From contig JAHLKI010000033.1 in the NCBI GenBank assembly GCA_025602905.1, positions 62,001 through 126,000 on the forward strand: a DNA stretch of 64,000 nucleotides. The letters run 5' to 3'. The DNA comes from Phlyctochytrium arcticum (taxonomy: Eukaryota > Chytridiomycota > Chytridiomycetes > Chytridiales > Chytridiaceae). Shown one piece after another: positions 46,997 through 59,734 of this stretch. The notes under the pieces are model-generated. The model worked only from the letters and a program-made list of their open reading frames with translations, made no database searches and was not told the DNA's origin. How positions within the stretch are numbered: the first letter of the stretch is position 1; every line of letters begins with the position of its first letter. Both the position numbers and the translations under genes were made by a program.

Positions 46997-47306
46997 GCTC
47001 TGTTGAACGATTCGTTTACTGTTTTTTTTTTTATTCCATGACATTTTCTCCTGTATTTATATGAACCTGCCGTTGTGTATGTGTAATATATCTCTTTTCT
47101 CCATTCTTTGTATCTGTCCATTTCTCTCATGTCCGATGGTATTTTGTGATCGTCTCGGCTTTTCCCACGTACTGTATGTCGTCAACGACACAGAACCTTT
47201 TTTCAAAGCGGGCAGTACACCATGGGTCAACAAATAAAAAAACTGAAATGTTCATAAAACATAAATACAATCCCCAATTCCCCAACCCATTCACAACCTA
47301 CAAACA
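46997..47306. other. Convergent 3' intergenic region
   Basis: 310 nt between the ERMP1 and NAA15 stops, T-rich after 47020. Holds both transcript ends. No gene seen. Confidence 0.5.
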
Positions 47307-50224
47307 TCAAGCTCGAAAATACTCTGCAAACGCAAACCGCCCCTTACACACTCCCAAAAACTCCTCATGGGCCATTCCCCACGTCTTCAATTTCGAATGA
47401 ACAAGAATCGCAGTTTCCAGGCCCATGTCCGTCTTCAACAGTGGAAGTACCGATGACCGAGCAGAAGGATCCAAATCGGCCATAACGACCAGTTGAGAAA
47501 TCGTGCGGTCGGAAGTATCAGTCTTGAGACTGGATCGGATGTGTGAGAGGTACGTGTCGGGAGATGTAGCGCCCGGGAAGAGAGCCTCAACCTCACTATC
47601 CAGCAATTGTTGGACAACAGCCGGGATAGAGTCACGGTGGGTTTTGACGGCCGTCAAAAACTCCACTGCGGCACGAATAACAGAGGGATGGTGGGCGTCG
47701 AGTTTGACTGCTTTTTTGAGACTTTGGAGCGCGAGCAGGAATTTATGTTTTCGGGTGTAGACTTTTGCGCCCAGGATTTGGGTCTCGAGGGACGAAGGGT
47801 CGAGTTGGAGGAGGGGGAGCAGGAATTTGGTGGCCGAGGCGAGATAATCCGTGCTTGGGTCAATGTATTTTTGGCCCGTGGTGTCGGCGGGGGGCTTGGT
47901 GGTGGGGGTTGCTGCCGTGGTGGTAGTGGTGGGGGATGGGGTAGGAGCTGGAGCGGCGGATTTGAGAGCGGCTTTACGGGCTTTTCGGTCGGCCTTCTTG
48001 CGGTCTGCTTCGGTTTGTTTGTCTAGACAGGAATAAAAAGTGAGTTGAGTGCGCCACGAAAAAAAGGGAATGGGAACGTTACCGGCATCAGTCTGAGCAA
48101 CAGATTTGGTAGGCTTGTCAAACAGCTGAATATAAGTCTCAACCGCCATTCGGGCCGCCTCGACATAAAACGGGTGTCGACGGAGCGTATCCTCACATCG
48201 CAACAACTCCAAGTAAGCCCTCAGCGTCATCTTGCGTAAACAGTAGCTATGGAAATCAAATTGGTCGTCGTAGACATCATTAAAATGGCCGTCAATTTGG
48301 TGGAGACGGAGAAGCGCCCGGCCGGGGTCGGAGTTCCTGAGATGTAATTTGGCGGATTCGAGGGCAAACCACATGCATTGCATGTCGACCAGATCGGCCA
48401 ACGGGTCCACGGAATCGGTTTTGGTAAAGAGGCAGATGGTTGCTTCGGCTTTCGAGAGGCGCGAGGCGCGGAGGAGGTATTTGGTGCATTTGGAGTTGAT
48501 GAAGCGGTCTTGAAGGTCGAGCTCGCGGGCTTCGTTCATAATGTCGGCGGCGGTCTGGGGGTCACCGGCGTGCTTGTAGATACGGGCCTTGGTCATCAAC
48601 AGTTCGACCATGGTGGGAGTATGCTTTAATGCGGCGTTGATCAATTCCAGGGCGCGGTTCGTCTCTCGTTTGCGATCATAGTGCTGGGCCAAAAAGTACA
48701 GGACCCAGAGGTAGGCCGTGGGAGGTTCCTTGGCTTCACCATCAGCGGACTCCTTGGAAAAGCGGCCGGTGGCTTCCAAACTCGCTTTGTACGAAAGAAC
48801 CAAGTCTTCAATAATGGCTGCCTTTTTGGTATTGGCGTACAAGTCTTTGAGCGAAACAAAGAGGGAGGGAACGCCTTTACGGAACATGGGGCGGAGGTAG
48901 TCGTCCACTTGCTGGCGAAACGCGTCTTCGTCAACGTACTTGAGCGGGGTCCGTTTGATGACGTGGGAGCGAGGATACTTTTTGCCGAGTTCGGTGAGTA
49001 AGCGACCTGCCTTTTCCTTTTGGGTTGCGTCAGTCAGCGTGCCCGCCAAGCCTCTGGCCTGTAGTAGACCGTCGAGGTACTGATGGCTATCAGGGTTCAG
49101 ATCAACTAGGGCGCGGTACTCGACTTCGGCCGCTGTGGGTTTTTCGGCCTTGAGAAAGAGCCTGGCTTTGGCCTCTCGCCACGAGCGCTTGTCGACAACC
49201 CGACCGCGGATTTCCTCGAGGTGGTCAAGGGCCTTTTGGATATCACCCGACTCTTCGATAATCAAGTTTTTGTACATGAGCATCTCGCTATTCTCGTAAT
49301 CTGCCACGTCCGGTTGTTCCTATATTTTCATCAACGTGATGTTCTCTTTCCAGAGTTCTAATCCTTACCTTGAGACTCTCCTCAAAAGCAGCCAACACGT
49401 CCAAAGCCGTGTCGTATTTTTGCAGCAGGTGATATGAAATGGCCAGTCCTACCCAGTACATGCGATTTGTCGGGCGCAGCGACAACAGTTGGTGTCGTGT
49501 TTCCTTTGAACTCCTTTGTTAGTCTTTTGTCATGTATTCTTATGCAACCCGTTGAACTTACATTGAACCCTTCAACGTTGCGCATCTGGATCTGAAGCAG
49601 TGACAAGTCCCGAATGATTTGCATATTTGTCTACAATCATAAAAGTTTTCTGTTAGTACATTCTCTCATCTCATTCCCACCCTCATTCTCCATCGTTCCT
49701 CAACCATTCCTTTTATATATCCTATACGGATTTTGCTCTGCGAGATTTCATTCCCCTTGAGGCTCATCGATTTCCTTTTCCCTCGCCCTCACTTTCCCCA
49801 CCGGAAAAATGTTAGATCTCAGGATCTCACCTTGTCAAACTTGAGAGCATTCACATAGCACTTGATAGCCTCCTCATAATTCTTATCCGCGCGATGCATA
49901 AGCCCATACACATGCCAACAAGTATGACTCGTCAAATCATTCCTCAACCCGCGTTTGACAAACTCATAGCCCTCATCCTTCCGCTCTAAATGACTCAAAA
50001 AGAGACCCTTCATAGCCTGCGTTTCTCCATGCTCGGCAAATTTCTTGAGGATTTGGTCGGCTTGCTTGAGACCTTTTCGGTATTGTTTGTGTTCGTAGAA
50101 TTTCTGTGGGTGGGATTGTTAGTCAATGGAAGGAGAGGAGAAGGAAGGGGAACCGTACGAGGATGGCCTTGAACATGGCGCTTTCCTTGGCGGGCAGCTC
50201 GCGGCCCTGCTTGACTGGAGCCAT
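47307..50224 (-). CDS. NAA15: NatA auxiliary subunit NAA15 (N-terminal acetyltransferase)
   Basis: Six exons: 50224-50159, 50103-49831, 49630-49562, 49503-49369, 49319-48083 and 48022-47307 (831 aa). Introns are 55, 200, 58, 49 and 60 nt. NAA15 is the ribosome-anchoring TPR scaffold that binds catalytic NAA10 and acetylates nascent chains starting with Ala, Ser, Thr, Gly, Cys or Val. Family signatures are the start ([32 protein letters not shown]), [51 protein letters not shown], and [21 protein letters not shown]. The Lys-rich segment ([10 protein letters not shown]) near residue 595 sits where human NAA15 has its basic ribosome-binding linker. The last intron is a multiple of three with no stop; splicing it out gives the conserved [15 protein letters not shown]. 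The 200-nt second intron is unusually long for this window. Confidence 0.93.
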
Positions 50225-51271
50225 CGTCGTTTGTTGTGAATTGACGGCGGATGGGTACTGTTTGATCTTGCGGTTTCTGAGACTCGAGATCAACGGTTTC
50301 TCCTTTTCCGCCTGTGGTGCGCTGGTGAGGAAATCTCAATTAACCCGGGAATGGAACTGTGGCGCGGATGGGGCGCAGCCTCTTGGGCTTGGGTTTCTCT
50401 CCACCTTTTTGACCTCTTGTTTCAAACCATGCCTGAGACCTCTGACAACATAATGGAGCCCAACCGCGAAACATCAAACAGTTTTCAGAAAGCTCTTCTC
50501 ACTAAGAAGTTTGACCCGAACGAGAAACTTGTCACTTTGGAAGCAGAATGGCTACGGATCAACGAGCCATCTCATTGCGGAAACAATTCATGAACCTCAA
50601 TGACCAAACCCGTCCGTCCCAGTGACCCACATCACGTCAACTACCGCCGGCTCTTCGGATGGCTGATGCAGGACCAATCGAGGATCTTCAACCACCGTAG
50701 TTGACGTATCTGGTTGGCGAACAGGATACGTCGCATAGAGCCCGCTCTGATACTGAACTCAAGTCATTCAGAGTCAGCACTGCTCTTTTGGAAAAATATC
50801 AGTTCACGCTACCAGCTTTCCCTCAACTTTATCGACCACCTAGATTTCCCCGAACGCAGGAATGAGGGGCGATTTACAGTACAGAGTCCCATAGAGGTTT
50901 ACCTTGCGCGTTCAATTCTTTCAGGCGGAACGCTACCAGCTTTCCGTTTATGAGTATACACATGACTTCTTCACGTCAGGATACTTTTTACATGTGTAAT
51001 AATTACTTGGCGAGTCCTGTTCAATCTTACCACCACTTTTGAATTTTTGCGTTTGAAATTGATTTATTTTCTCAAGGTGTGCATGACTTAACCTGTGTAC
51101 TGCTGTTGCATTGTCAAAAACCTATAACCACTAGTAAGTAAAGTTGCTCAATGTATTTTTTATGTCATTTGTAGTTATCGATCACGTAGAAGCCTACTGC
51201 GACAAGATGGTCACAAAAATGGCAGTCTTTCTCGGAGATGGGGAGCATTGGAGATCGGTACCGTCGCTCTA

Positions 51272-51316
51272 AAGTTGTCCTTGCGCAAACATATGGATGC
51301 TGCGTTCAAGACTGTT
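51272..51316 (+). repeat. 45-bp direct repeat, copy 1
   Basis: Identical by eye to 51724-51768, 452 bp apart, in the same reading frame context (KLSLRKHMDAAFKTV in both). It points to a partial gene duplication. Confidence 0.85.
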
Positions 51317-51723
51317 GTGGAATCCATCGAACCCGGATCGAGCGGTTTTTTCAGAAGGTACATCTCCTTGCCAAGCACACCACTTTCTCAAGTACTATCT
51401 CTGCAGCAAAATCAATCCCCAAGATTTTCCCAACCGGCAACGGTCGCCAAATACCTTGCCGCACTGAAAGACTGGCATAATTCCCTTAACATCCCCTTCG
51501 AAGGCCTCCGCAAGAACGAAATTGCCCGACACCAGACCTCCAAGCAGAAACGCGCGCTACTTTTCTCCACCATTTACGATGCGACAATCCATAACCACGG
51601 TGGTCGCATCAAAAGTGCTAAAAGGTTAGCTATGGTCCTATCCGACATCAAGACGCCTGGCAGGCTACAGATTCAGACGGAGAGGATGCTGTCAAGCTTT
51701 TGGAGAACGCATCCTTCTCCCTG

Positions 51724-51768
51724 AAGTTGTCCTTGCGCAAACATATGGATGCTGCGTTCAAGACTGTT
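51724..51768 (+). repeat. 45-bp direct repeat, copy 2
   Basis: Second copy of 51272-51316. The sequences diverge immediately after the shared ACTGTT. Confidence 0.85.
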
Positions 51769-52567
51769 CGCCGAAATGCAGTCATGACTGTACACTTGAT
51801 CAAGAACCGCGTAACCTTGTCTAGCCGACTCATCCTGTCCCTAATGCAGGACCAACACAGAGTCTTCAACAATCGCGGGACTCTGTTCAAAGTTCTGCGA
51901 GGGTATAATGGAAGGCTGTGGACCTAACCAACCTCCAGACAGACGCCTTGCAGGGTATAGATTTATAATCATGGTAATAGACTTTTATTTGGGTATTTTC
52001 CTTTGGACACACATCCACGACTCTGCTCCAGCACTCACCTTCTTTGAAATCTTTCTCACGCCCCACAAATGATATAATGTAGCCGGAGCCATCCGCATGG
52101 AGTGCCTGCATTGGATCCAGTTGCGCAGTGCCTGGTGTAGCGGGAAAACGGGGAGAAGCTCCCGTTTCGCCTGTTTCGCGGCTGACAGGCTCAGGCTCAG
52201 GCGGCCCAATCGATAGCCTTTTCCCATCGTCCCGGGCATCGTGCCACTTTCCCGAATGCCTTGACTTTCCCCATTGTTGATACTACTTCTACTCGTATCA
52301 AGCCATAGCTCCTTCAGAGGCTCTAGATGGTTATGGAATAGATCAAGCGCTTGATGAGCGAGGCTGTCACACTCCAGGCAACGGAAAGACACGGCTGTCA
52401 AAATAACAAAGCTGTTCAGTTGCCCTGCCCCGGAAGGCTGTGGCTGTGCAGTTGATGGGCATCGATGGCATGACTGGAAGCGGCGCAGCAGCAGGAGGAG
52501 GCGAGGAACCCGGGCGGATGAATTGGAAAACAGCTGCCATATTCCCAGGCTTGGTTTCGCGGTGGCC

Positions 52568-52575
52568 TATATAAA
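52568..52575 (+). promoter_or_regulatory. TATA box of the ATP-citrate lyase gene
   Basis: TATATAAA, 231 nt upstream of the ATG when counted through the leader intron at 52655-52724. The placement fits a TATA box about 30 nt before a start near 52600. This is the clearest TATA element in the window, in keeping with a strongly expressed metabolic gene. Confidence 0.6.
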
Positions 52576-52654
52576 GGCAGCTTCTTCCCTCCGTTCCCCC
52601 CGTCGTTTCCATTGATCTCCTTACACTCGCCATCGCCGTCAACCAAACCACCAG

Positions 52655-52724
52655 GTATGTGTGTGTCAAACAGCAATCCCACCGATCGCTCCGCAAGATC
52701 CCTAACTGCGTATCTAAACAACAG
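52655..52724 (+). other. 5'-leader intron of the ATP-citrate lyase gene
   Basis: Donor GTATGT and acceptor AACAG define a 70-nt intron in the untranslated leader, ending 81 nt before the ATG. Supported by consensus and size only. Confidence 0.55.
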
Positions 52725-52805
52725 CTGATCGATCTAATCAGAACACCTTTGAGAGAAACTACACACAAAACGCTCGACTCCTGAAGCAAAGAAGGACACA
52801 CAAAA

Positions 52806-55800
52806 ATGTCGGCCAAACCTATCCGCGAGTACGACGGAAAGCATTTGCTGGCCTACTGGCTCCCCCGCCTCACGCACCCCGACACCATCGACGCTGCATC
52901 AACTCCCGCCCCACCCACACAATCCGCTCCCCAGCAACAATCCGCTTCCCCAACTGCCTCTACCAACGCCCTCGATGCTGCAACCTCCCCCTCCTTCCTC
53001 TCGGATGCGACCCGCATGGTCCACCTCCCGTTTGACATGACCCTGATCAACAAGCCTGAATTTGCCAGCCACGTCGATCGCGTCTTTGCCGACGCTGAAA
53101 AAGAACATCCCTGGGTCAAGACGGAAAAACTCGTCTGCAAACCCGATCAACTCATCAAGCGCCGCGGAAAGAATGGCTTGCTCGGCATCAACCTGGACTG
53201 GGCTGCCGTCAAGGACTGGATCCGCCAACGCGCGGGCAAAATCTTCAAGGTAGTACGCATTTTTGACAGTTTTTGACTTGCATTTACTCACACAAATTCC
53301 ATCCCAGCTGGAAAAGACGGGCGGTTTGTTGCACACTTTCCTCGTAGAGCCATTGTGCGTGCACCCCCAAGAGTCCGAATACTATGTCGCCATCAACTCG
53401 GTCCGTGAAGGCGACTGGATCCTGTTTACCCACGAAGGCGGTGTTGATGTCGGCGATGTCGACACAAAGGCCAAGAAAATCTTGGTTGGAGTCAACCAAC
53501 CCTTCCCCACATCAGACCAACTCGTGTCGGCCCTCCTCCCCGACGTCAAATCCGAATCCCAGCGCGCTACTTTGGTGGAATTCATTACCCGCCTGTACGC
53601 CGTCTACTCGGATCTCCAGTTTACCTACCTGGAAATCAACCCCCTGGTCGTCTTGGACAATGGCCCTGGCGGCAAATCCCAAGTCTTTTACCTCGACTTG
53701 GCTGCCAAGCTCGATCAGACTGCCGAATTTGAGTGCGGCAAAAAGTGGTCCATTGCCCGCAAGGCCGCCTACTCCAACAGTGGCTCATGGGGCCCAGCCA
53801 TTGAGTTTCCCGCTCCCTTTGGCCGTGAATTGACCAAGGAAGAGGCCTACATTGCTGATCTCGACGCCAAAACCGGAGCTTCCCTCAAGCTCACTGTTCT
53901 TAATGCCACAGGCCGCATCTGGACCATGGTTGCTGGTGGTGGTGCTTCCGTCGTTTACTCTGACGCCATTGCTGCTCTTGGCTACGCCCACGAACTTGCC
54001 AACTATGGAGAATACTCTGGTGCTCCATCTGAATCCCAAACGTACGAGTACGCCAAGACGATTCTCGACTTGATGACGCGCGGCGCCCCACACCCCGAAG
54101 GCAAATTCCTGTTTATCGGTGGTGGTATTGCCAACTTTACCAATGTCGCTGCTACTTTCAAGGGTATTATTCGCGCTCTCAAGGAATACCAGCGTGCTCT
54201 ACAGACCCACAAGGTCAAGATTTACGTTCGTCGTGCTGGTCCCAACTACCAGGAAGGTCTTCGTCTGATCCGCAACTTGAGCGAAAGCTTGGCCCTCGAC
54301 ATTTCCGTCTACGGACCCGAGATGCACGTCACTGGCATTGTTCCTCTTGCGCTTAAAGGCAGTGCTGCACCTGCCGCTTCTTCTGCCGACCAAGGAAGCA
54401 GCCTACTCGAAATGTCGCAACCCAGTGAACCCGTCGCGACCAGCCGCGTTGGAGGCATGGCCGGTGCTGCTGCCCCTGCTAACGGTGCCGTTGGCGCTCC
54501 CGCCACCAACGGAGTCCACCCCACCAAGACTGCTCAGTTGCCCAAATCTGTCGTCCCTTTCACAGCCGCCACCCGCTCATTCATCTATGGCATGCAGCCC
54601 CGTGCCGTTCAGGGCATGTTGGACTTTGACTTTATGTGCAACCGCTCGGAACCTTCCGTCGCTTGCATGATTTACCCATTTGGTGGTCACCACGTCCAAA
54701 AGTTTTACTGGGGAACCAAGGAAATGCTCATCCCTGTCTACACTACCATTGCCGAGGCTGTCGAGCGCAACCCCGATGTCGACGTTGTTGTCAACTTTGC
54801 ATCTTGCCGATCCGTCTTTGAGTCCACACGTGAACTCATGACGTTTACCCAGCTCAAGACGATTGCCATCATTGCCGAGGGTGTTCCCGAGAAGCGTGCT
54901 CGCCAGCTCTTGCACGAGGCTCAGGAAAAGAAGGTCTTGATTGTTGGACCCGCCACTGTCGGTGGTATCAAGCCCGGCTGCTTTAAGATTGGTAACACTG
55001 GTGGTATGATGGACAACATTGTCTCTTCCAAGCTCTACCGCCCTGGATCTGTTGCCTATGTCTCAAAGTCTGGTGGTATGTCCAACGAGTTGAACAATAT
55101 CATTTCGCGCTCTACCGACGGTGTCTATGAGGGTGTGGCTATCGGTGGAGACCGATACCCTGGATCTACCTTTATCGACCACATGCTCCGGTACGAGAAA
55201 GACCCCAACGCCAAGATTCTCGTTTTGCTCGGTGAGGTTGGTGGAGTAGAAGAGTACCACTTGGCCCGCGCCGTTGCCGACGGAACCATTACCAAGCCCG
55301 TTGTAGCCTGGTGTATCGGTACCTGCGCCAAGATGTTTACCACCGACGTTCAGTTTGGACACGCCGGATCCTTTGCCAACTCTGACTTGGAGACGGCTGA
55401 AGCCAAAAACTCTCACCTCGCCAAGGCCGGTGTCATTGTTCCTCCCACCTTTGAAGACTTGCCCGAGACACTTGCTAAAGTGTACCAGTCCCTGGTGCAA
55501 AAAGGTACCATTGTGCCCCGCGCCGAACCCCCAGCACCCAAGATCCCCATCGACTACTCTTGGGCTCAGGAACTTGGTCTCATTCGTAAACCCGCTTCAT
55601 TTATCTCTACCATTTGCGATGACCGTGGTCAGGAACTTTTGTACGCGGGTATGGCCATTTCCGAAGTGTTCAAGGAAGATATTGGCATCGGTGGTGTCTT
55701 GTCCCTTCTCTGGTTCAAGCGTCGCCTTCCCAGCTGGGCCGGCAAGTTTATCGAGATGGTACTCATGCTCACGGCCGACCACGGTCCCGCCGTTTCAGGC

Positions 55801-56445
55801 GCCCACAACACGATTGTTACGGCTCGTGCCGGCAAAGACTTGATTTCCTCCCTCGTCGCCGGTCTGTTGACCATTGGTGACCGGTTTGGAGGTGCCCTGG
55901 ACGGTGCCGCCCGCGACTTTTCCACTGCCTACGATGCCAACCAATCCCCTTCGGAATTTGTCTCCTCGAAACGCAAGGCCCACCAGCTCATTCTCGGTAT
56001 CGGCCACAAGATCAAGTCCCGGACCAACCCCGACCTCCGTGTCGAGATTGTCAAAAACTATGTCCTCCAAAATTTCCCCTCGTGCGAGACATTCAAGTAC
56101 GCCCTCGAAGTCGAAAAGATTACGACTTCCAAAAAGGACAATTTGATTCTCAACGTTGACGGAGCCGTCGGTGTCGCCTTTGTCGATCTCTTGCGCTCAT
56201 CGGGCGCCTTTTCTCGGGAAGAAGCCGAAGAGTACATTGCCATTGGTACCCTCAACGGACTCTTTGTCCTGGGACGCAGCATTGGATTCATTGGTCACTA
56301 CCTGGACCAAAAGCGGCTCAAGCAGGGTTTGTACCGTCACCCTTGGGACGATATCAGCTACCTGATGGAGAATGGTGGGGAGACGGGTGAGCGGACGCTG
56401 GCTGAGGGCCGCGTGGTTGTGGAGAAGGGCACTGAGCGGGGTTGA
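52806..56445 (+). CDS. ACLY: ATP-citrate lyase, single-chain form
   Basis: Two exons, 52806-53249 and 53308-56445, with a 58-nt phase-0 intron; 1193 aa. The enzyme cleaves cytosolic citrate with CoA and ATP to acetyl-CoA and oxaloacetate. The N-terminal half is the ATP-grasp/succinyl-CoA-synthetase-beta-like part ([47 protein letters not shown]). A variable Ala/Ser/Pro-rich linker follows (about residues 515-580). The C-terminal half has the alpha-like part with the phospho-His motif QFGHAGSFA and the citrate-synthase-like module ([28 protein letters not shown]). The fused form is typical of animals, Basidiomycota and early-diverging fungi; most Ascomycota split it into ACL1 and ACL2. An Ala/Pro/Ser/Gln insert near residue 30-60 is unusual. 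Codon use is more C-ending than in neighbours, suggesting high expression. Convergent with TFIIE-alpha. Confidence 0.96.
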
Positions 56446-56774
56446 GGAGCCCTTGGACATTTTATTTCATTTTATTTTTCCATTTTGCATACCCTTTCTC
56501 TCTTTGTTGCAACTTGCATTAGACATTACATATGGTTTTGGTTTTGATTTGTGTTATTTTTGAAATTCATTCTTTTTTCTCATTCGCGCTGTGCATTGGA
56601 TTTGCGGGGGTGGTTGGTCCAATTTTTCACATGGATCAAGCTACAAGAGTCCGATATGAAGGTGTTCAATTATATTGTGCCTTGCTGTATGCATGCGTGT
56701 ATGAGTATTGTGATGTTTGTGTGTGTGTGTGGTATTTACTATAATAATGCCAAAAGGGTATATCTTCATCATCA
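56446..56774. other. Convergent 3' intergenic region
   Basis: 329 nt between ATP-citrate lyase and TFIIE-alpha stops. It has T-rich runs and a short TG repeat near 56716. No gene seen. Confidence 0.5.
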
Positions 56775-58095
56775 TCAAACTTCTTCAAAATCCTCATCTT
56801 CAAATTCATCATCGTCCAAAACGGCAATCTCGGTCTTTGTTGTTGTGCCGTTTAATATCCTAAAAAAGAGCATAAGTATACCCCTCAACTCTTGAAAACC
56901 AAAAAAAGGAGCTTTACCCCGTATCCAATTTCTTGGTCGGTGATTCGCCGTCTATTGGCTCGTCATTATCGTCGTCGTGTTTCCGTTTGCCCGTGCTAAA
57001 AGAGAGAAATGTATGAGTCTTGTGAAATGAAAAGGAAGGGGACACGGTACTCACTCTGATGATGATGGAGAATCGGCGGATTGGAGTGTAGAATAATATT
57101 TCGCCAGTGCATCCTCCTCTTTGACTTCCTCAAACTCTTCTTCCTCCCCTCCACTCTCAACCTCAATAACAATACTCCCAATCGCCGCTCCGAGTTCTTG
57201 CGAATACGCCAATTCGCGTTCATGCATGGCAGCCGTTGCCGCGGCATCTTGCCCGTCCACGTCCGTGACCCATTCGGGAATGACCATTTTGTCGGTTTGT
57301 TTGAGGAGGTCGACTATGGGTTGGGATTCCGACATGAAGCGAGTGTATTTTTCGGACGTGCCGGTTGCGTCGGTTCCGGTTGTGCCTTGTTGGATCTCGA
57401 TTTTGCAAACGTCGCAGAGGGGAATCATGTTTTCTGTCTTATCCTATGAAAAAATCCTTCAAAATTAATCCCCCACTCAAAAGAAAAGGTGTAAAACAAG
57501 ACACTTACCAACATGGCAAAATCCAAAGCACTATACTCCCTCCCACAATTCGGACACTTGTACGGCATATTGGCAATCTGCTCCTGCACTTCCTTTTCAA
57601 TGATTTTGCCGATCCGGTATATCCGGAATTTGACTACATCGACGAAATGCTTGTAGTCGATGTAATAGTACGACCGGGAGATTTTGCGTTGCGGGCGAGA
57701 GTCGAGGACGGGACCGACGAGTTCGGCTCTTGCTTCACTAGGAGGAATCTGAGTCTTTGATTATCATTCATGAGTTTTGGAAAGGTCACAAACACTTTGA
57801 TCAACCCGTCCAATTTGAGTTTTCCACAGACTTTATGCAATTCTTTGGCTTGAACCCGCATCTGTTTTGCCAGCTCTTCATCTCGTTGTCTAAAACCAAA
57901 CCATTACATTAATCACTACTTCAACAATATCTTGCAAATCAAACAAGAAACTTACGAATTGACCCGGCAGAGCAAGTCAAGGACGACAATATGTTTGGGT
58001 TCATAGTAGGCTCGGGCAACGAGCGCTACTAGGCGTTTGAGGATTTCCTTTGCGGCGGCAGTCTCCCGGGAGCTGGGTGGAGCCGTTCCAGACAT
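56775..58095 (-). CDS. TFA1: Transcription initiation factor IIE subunit alpha
   Basis: Six exons: 58095-57956, 57889-57796, 57748-57509, 57443-57055, 56995-56918 and 56859-56775 (341 aa). Introns are 66, 47, 65, 59 and 58 nt. TFIIE-alpha pairs with TFIIE-beta, recruits TFIIH to the RNA polymerase II pre-initiation complex and stimulates its kinase. The N-terminus is the extended winged helix (LVALVARAYYEPKHIVVLDLL, ELHKVCGKLKLDGLIK). The conserved YYYIDYKHFVDVVKFRI and a zinc ribbon follow, with CPNC and CDVC as ligands. The C-terminal third is acidic and low-complexity and ends DDDEFEDEDFEEV, matching the acidic tail that contacts TFIIH. The third exon's donor could shift by 6 nt (GTGTTT or GTGACC); the 47-nt choice is preferred. 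The last two exons rest on phase and the expected acidic tail. Confidence 0.93.
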
Positions 58096-58373
58096 TGCTT
58101 TCTTTGGAGAAATCACCGGAAGATTATTTTGTGACGTTTCTGAGGAACTTTGGGAAATTCGGCTAGGGCTCAGAAACCTTCAAAATTCAAATTTCGAGGT
58201 GGGAAAAGACACTGGGATGTATTTCTCGTTAAAAATGGTAGTAAGCTAATTGATATTTGGTAATGTACATTGTAGAAAAAGAAAGGTTGCAAACTAAAGA
58301 ATGTAAAAATTATGTAATGAGATGCCATCAAATATCCTCCCCAAACCAGCTGAGGGCCAATGACCAAAAGACA

Positions 58374-59734
58374 TCAAATTGACGATCCATCTGCTGATCC
58401 ATCTGCAGGTTGGTCCCCAACCAGACACCCGCGCAACCGCTCCCTCCACACCTTTGTAAACCCTTTTTGCTCCAGGTACTCATCCACACTCCCATACCGA
58501 TCTTCCAGGTACCCTAGCGTATCCCTCAGGACACTCTCAGGGGCATCCGAGAACCCGGGGTCGAGGCCAGCTTTAGCCATTTCTGCAACCATGGTATCCC
58601 GCTGACTGGTCAATCCGTCCTGTGACCGGATATAGTCTTGCAAGATGTGACATTTGGGGACTCGGGCACATGTTAAAGCCAGAGCAACGACGATTCCCGT
58701 CCGGTCTTTTCCCTGGGTGCAGTGAACAAGACAGGGATAATTCCCTGGATTACTGAGTATTTTCAAGGCTTGGACAATCTCTGTACTGCAGTAATCGACA
58801 AAATCGCGGTTGAGGCCCTTGAGACCGCGCGGAGAAATGATTTGGGTGCCGATGAGTTGGATCGCGGAGGGTTTTTGGTAGGTTGCCATGTAGCCAATGA
58901 CTTTGAGTTTGGTGAGCCAGTCGAGGGGTTTCCAGACTGCATTATTTCTGAATTCGGGGCCGGCAAATTCAATGGAGAAGCGTTTTCGACGGGTGGTTGT
59001 TGTTGTTGATGATGTCTCTGACTGGTGCTGATGCTCCTCTTGTTCGGGTTGGGTTGATGATGTAGATGAGGATGTGAAATGACTAGCAGGATTCAATTCT
59101 TCTTCAATCGCTGAAAACAAAAACGTAGACGATACATGATCACATTCTCTCCGCTCCAGCCTATACATCACATCACATAATTAGAAATCTCGGCCAAGAT
59201 GCAAACAAATAAACAAAGAACAAAAAACGTACTCTGATCTCAAATCAATAATGGTTTTAATCCCATACCGGTCTTGGAGGGTTTGGACGTCGGATGATGA
59301 GGCATCATCTAATCGAGCGGATCTGAAGAAATTTCCTTCCTTGAGCGGCGGGATGGCAGCTCTCCCACATTTAGTCCTACCCCCATAAAGTCAATCCATA
59401 TCCCATCGCCAAACAAGGAAATGTAATATACCTACCCCGCCTCATTATCAATATTAAAGTTGCGGCCTACATCTCTGAAATTGGCTACGGTCGTAAACCC
59501 ATTCTCGGAGAGTCGGTCGCTGGGTAGCCGAGGCTCTACAGCATCAGATCCGTGGATGGTGGGTGCTGAAGAGGGTGCAGGACCGATACTGGACATGGTT
59601 GAGTGGGTATGAGACCAGGATTGGAGTCGGCGGAGCAGTGAACGGGTATGTGATTTTGTAGTGGAGGAGTTTGAAAAGTGTTTCGGAGATCCTAAAGATG
59701 GGGTCAACATTGTGTGCAATCTAAACGAGCGCAT
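58374..59734 (-). CDS. Tyrosine phosphatase of the Y_phosphatase3 (MptpB/LipA-like) type
   Basis: Three exons, 59734-59436, 59376-59233 and 59160-58374, phase-2 introns of 59 and 72 nt; 409 aa. The active-site loop HCTQGKDRTG has the CX5R signature with the Lys-Asp of the Y_phosphatase3 family, whose members act on phosphotyrosine and phosphoinositides. Upstream family marks are FTTVANFRDVG and GNFFRSARLDDAS, then YGIKTIIDLRSE. Downstream is an all-helical end (YGSVDEYLEQKGF). A variable Ser/Thr/Gln-rich insert (about residues 170-215) separates the DLRSE strand from the catalytic core. There is a cysteine-free basic N-terminus of about 70 residues; the frame is open 35 codons further upstream from a GTG, so the true start may be slightly different. 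It may be mitochondrial or cytosolic; the basic start is weak evidence. Confidence 0.9.

Larger units (their letters stand above)
50225..52567. other. Gene-poor interval with duplicated fragments
   Basis: 2.3 kb with several broken open frames. The plus frame 51248-51724 (158 aa, LSLRKHMDAAFKTV...) is the longest. Its start is duplicated 452 bp downstream, and a third motif (ATGCAGGACCAA...TCTTCAAC) occurs near 50662 and 51844. The minus frame 52401-51985 has no recognised domain. This looks like a decayed, internally duplicated gene. The NAA15 promoter lies at the left end and the ATP-citrate lyase promoter at the right. Confidence 0.4.

Noticed and set aside
51887..52401. Minus-strand open frames that might be a gene divergent from ATP-citrate lyase
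   Set aside because: No domain, competing frames, and part overlaps the TATA/leader of the ATP-citrate lyase gene.
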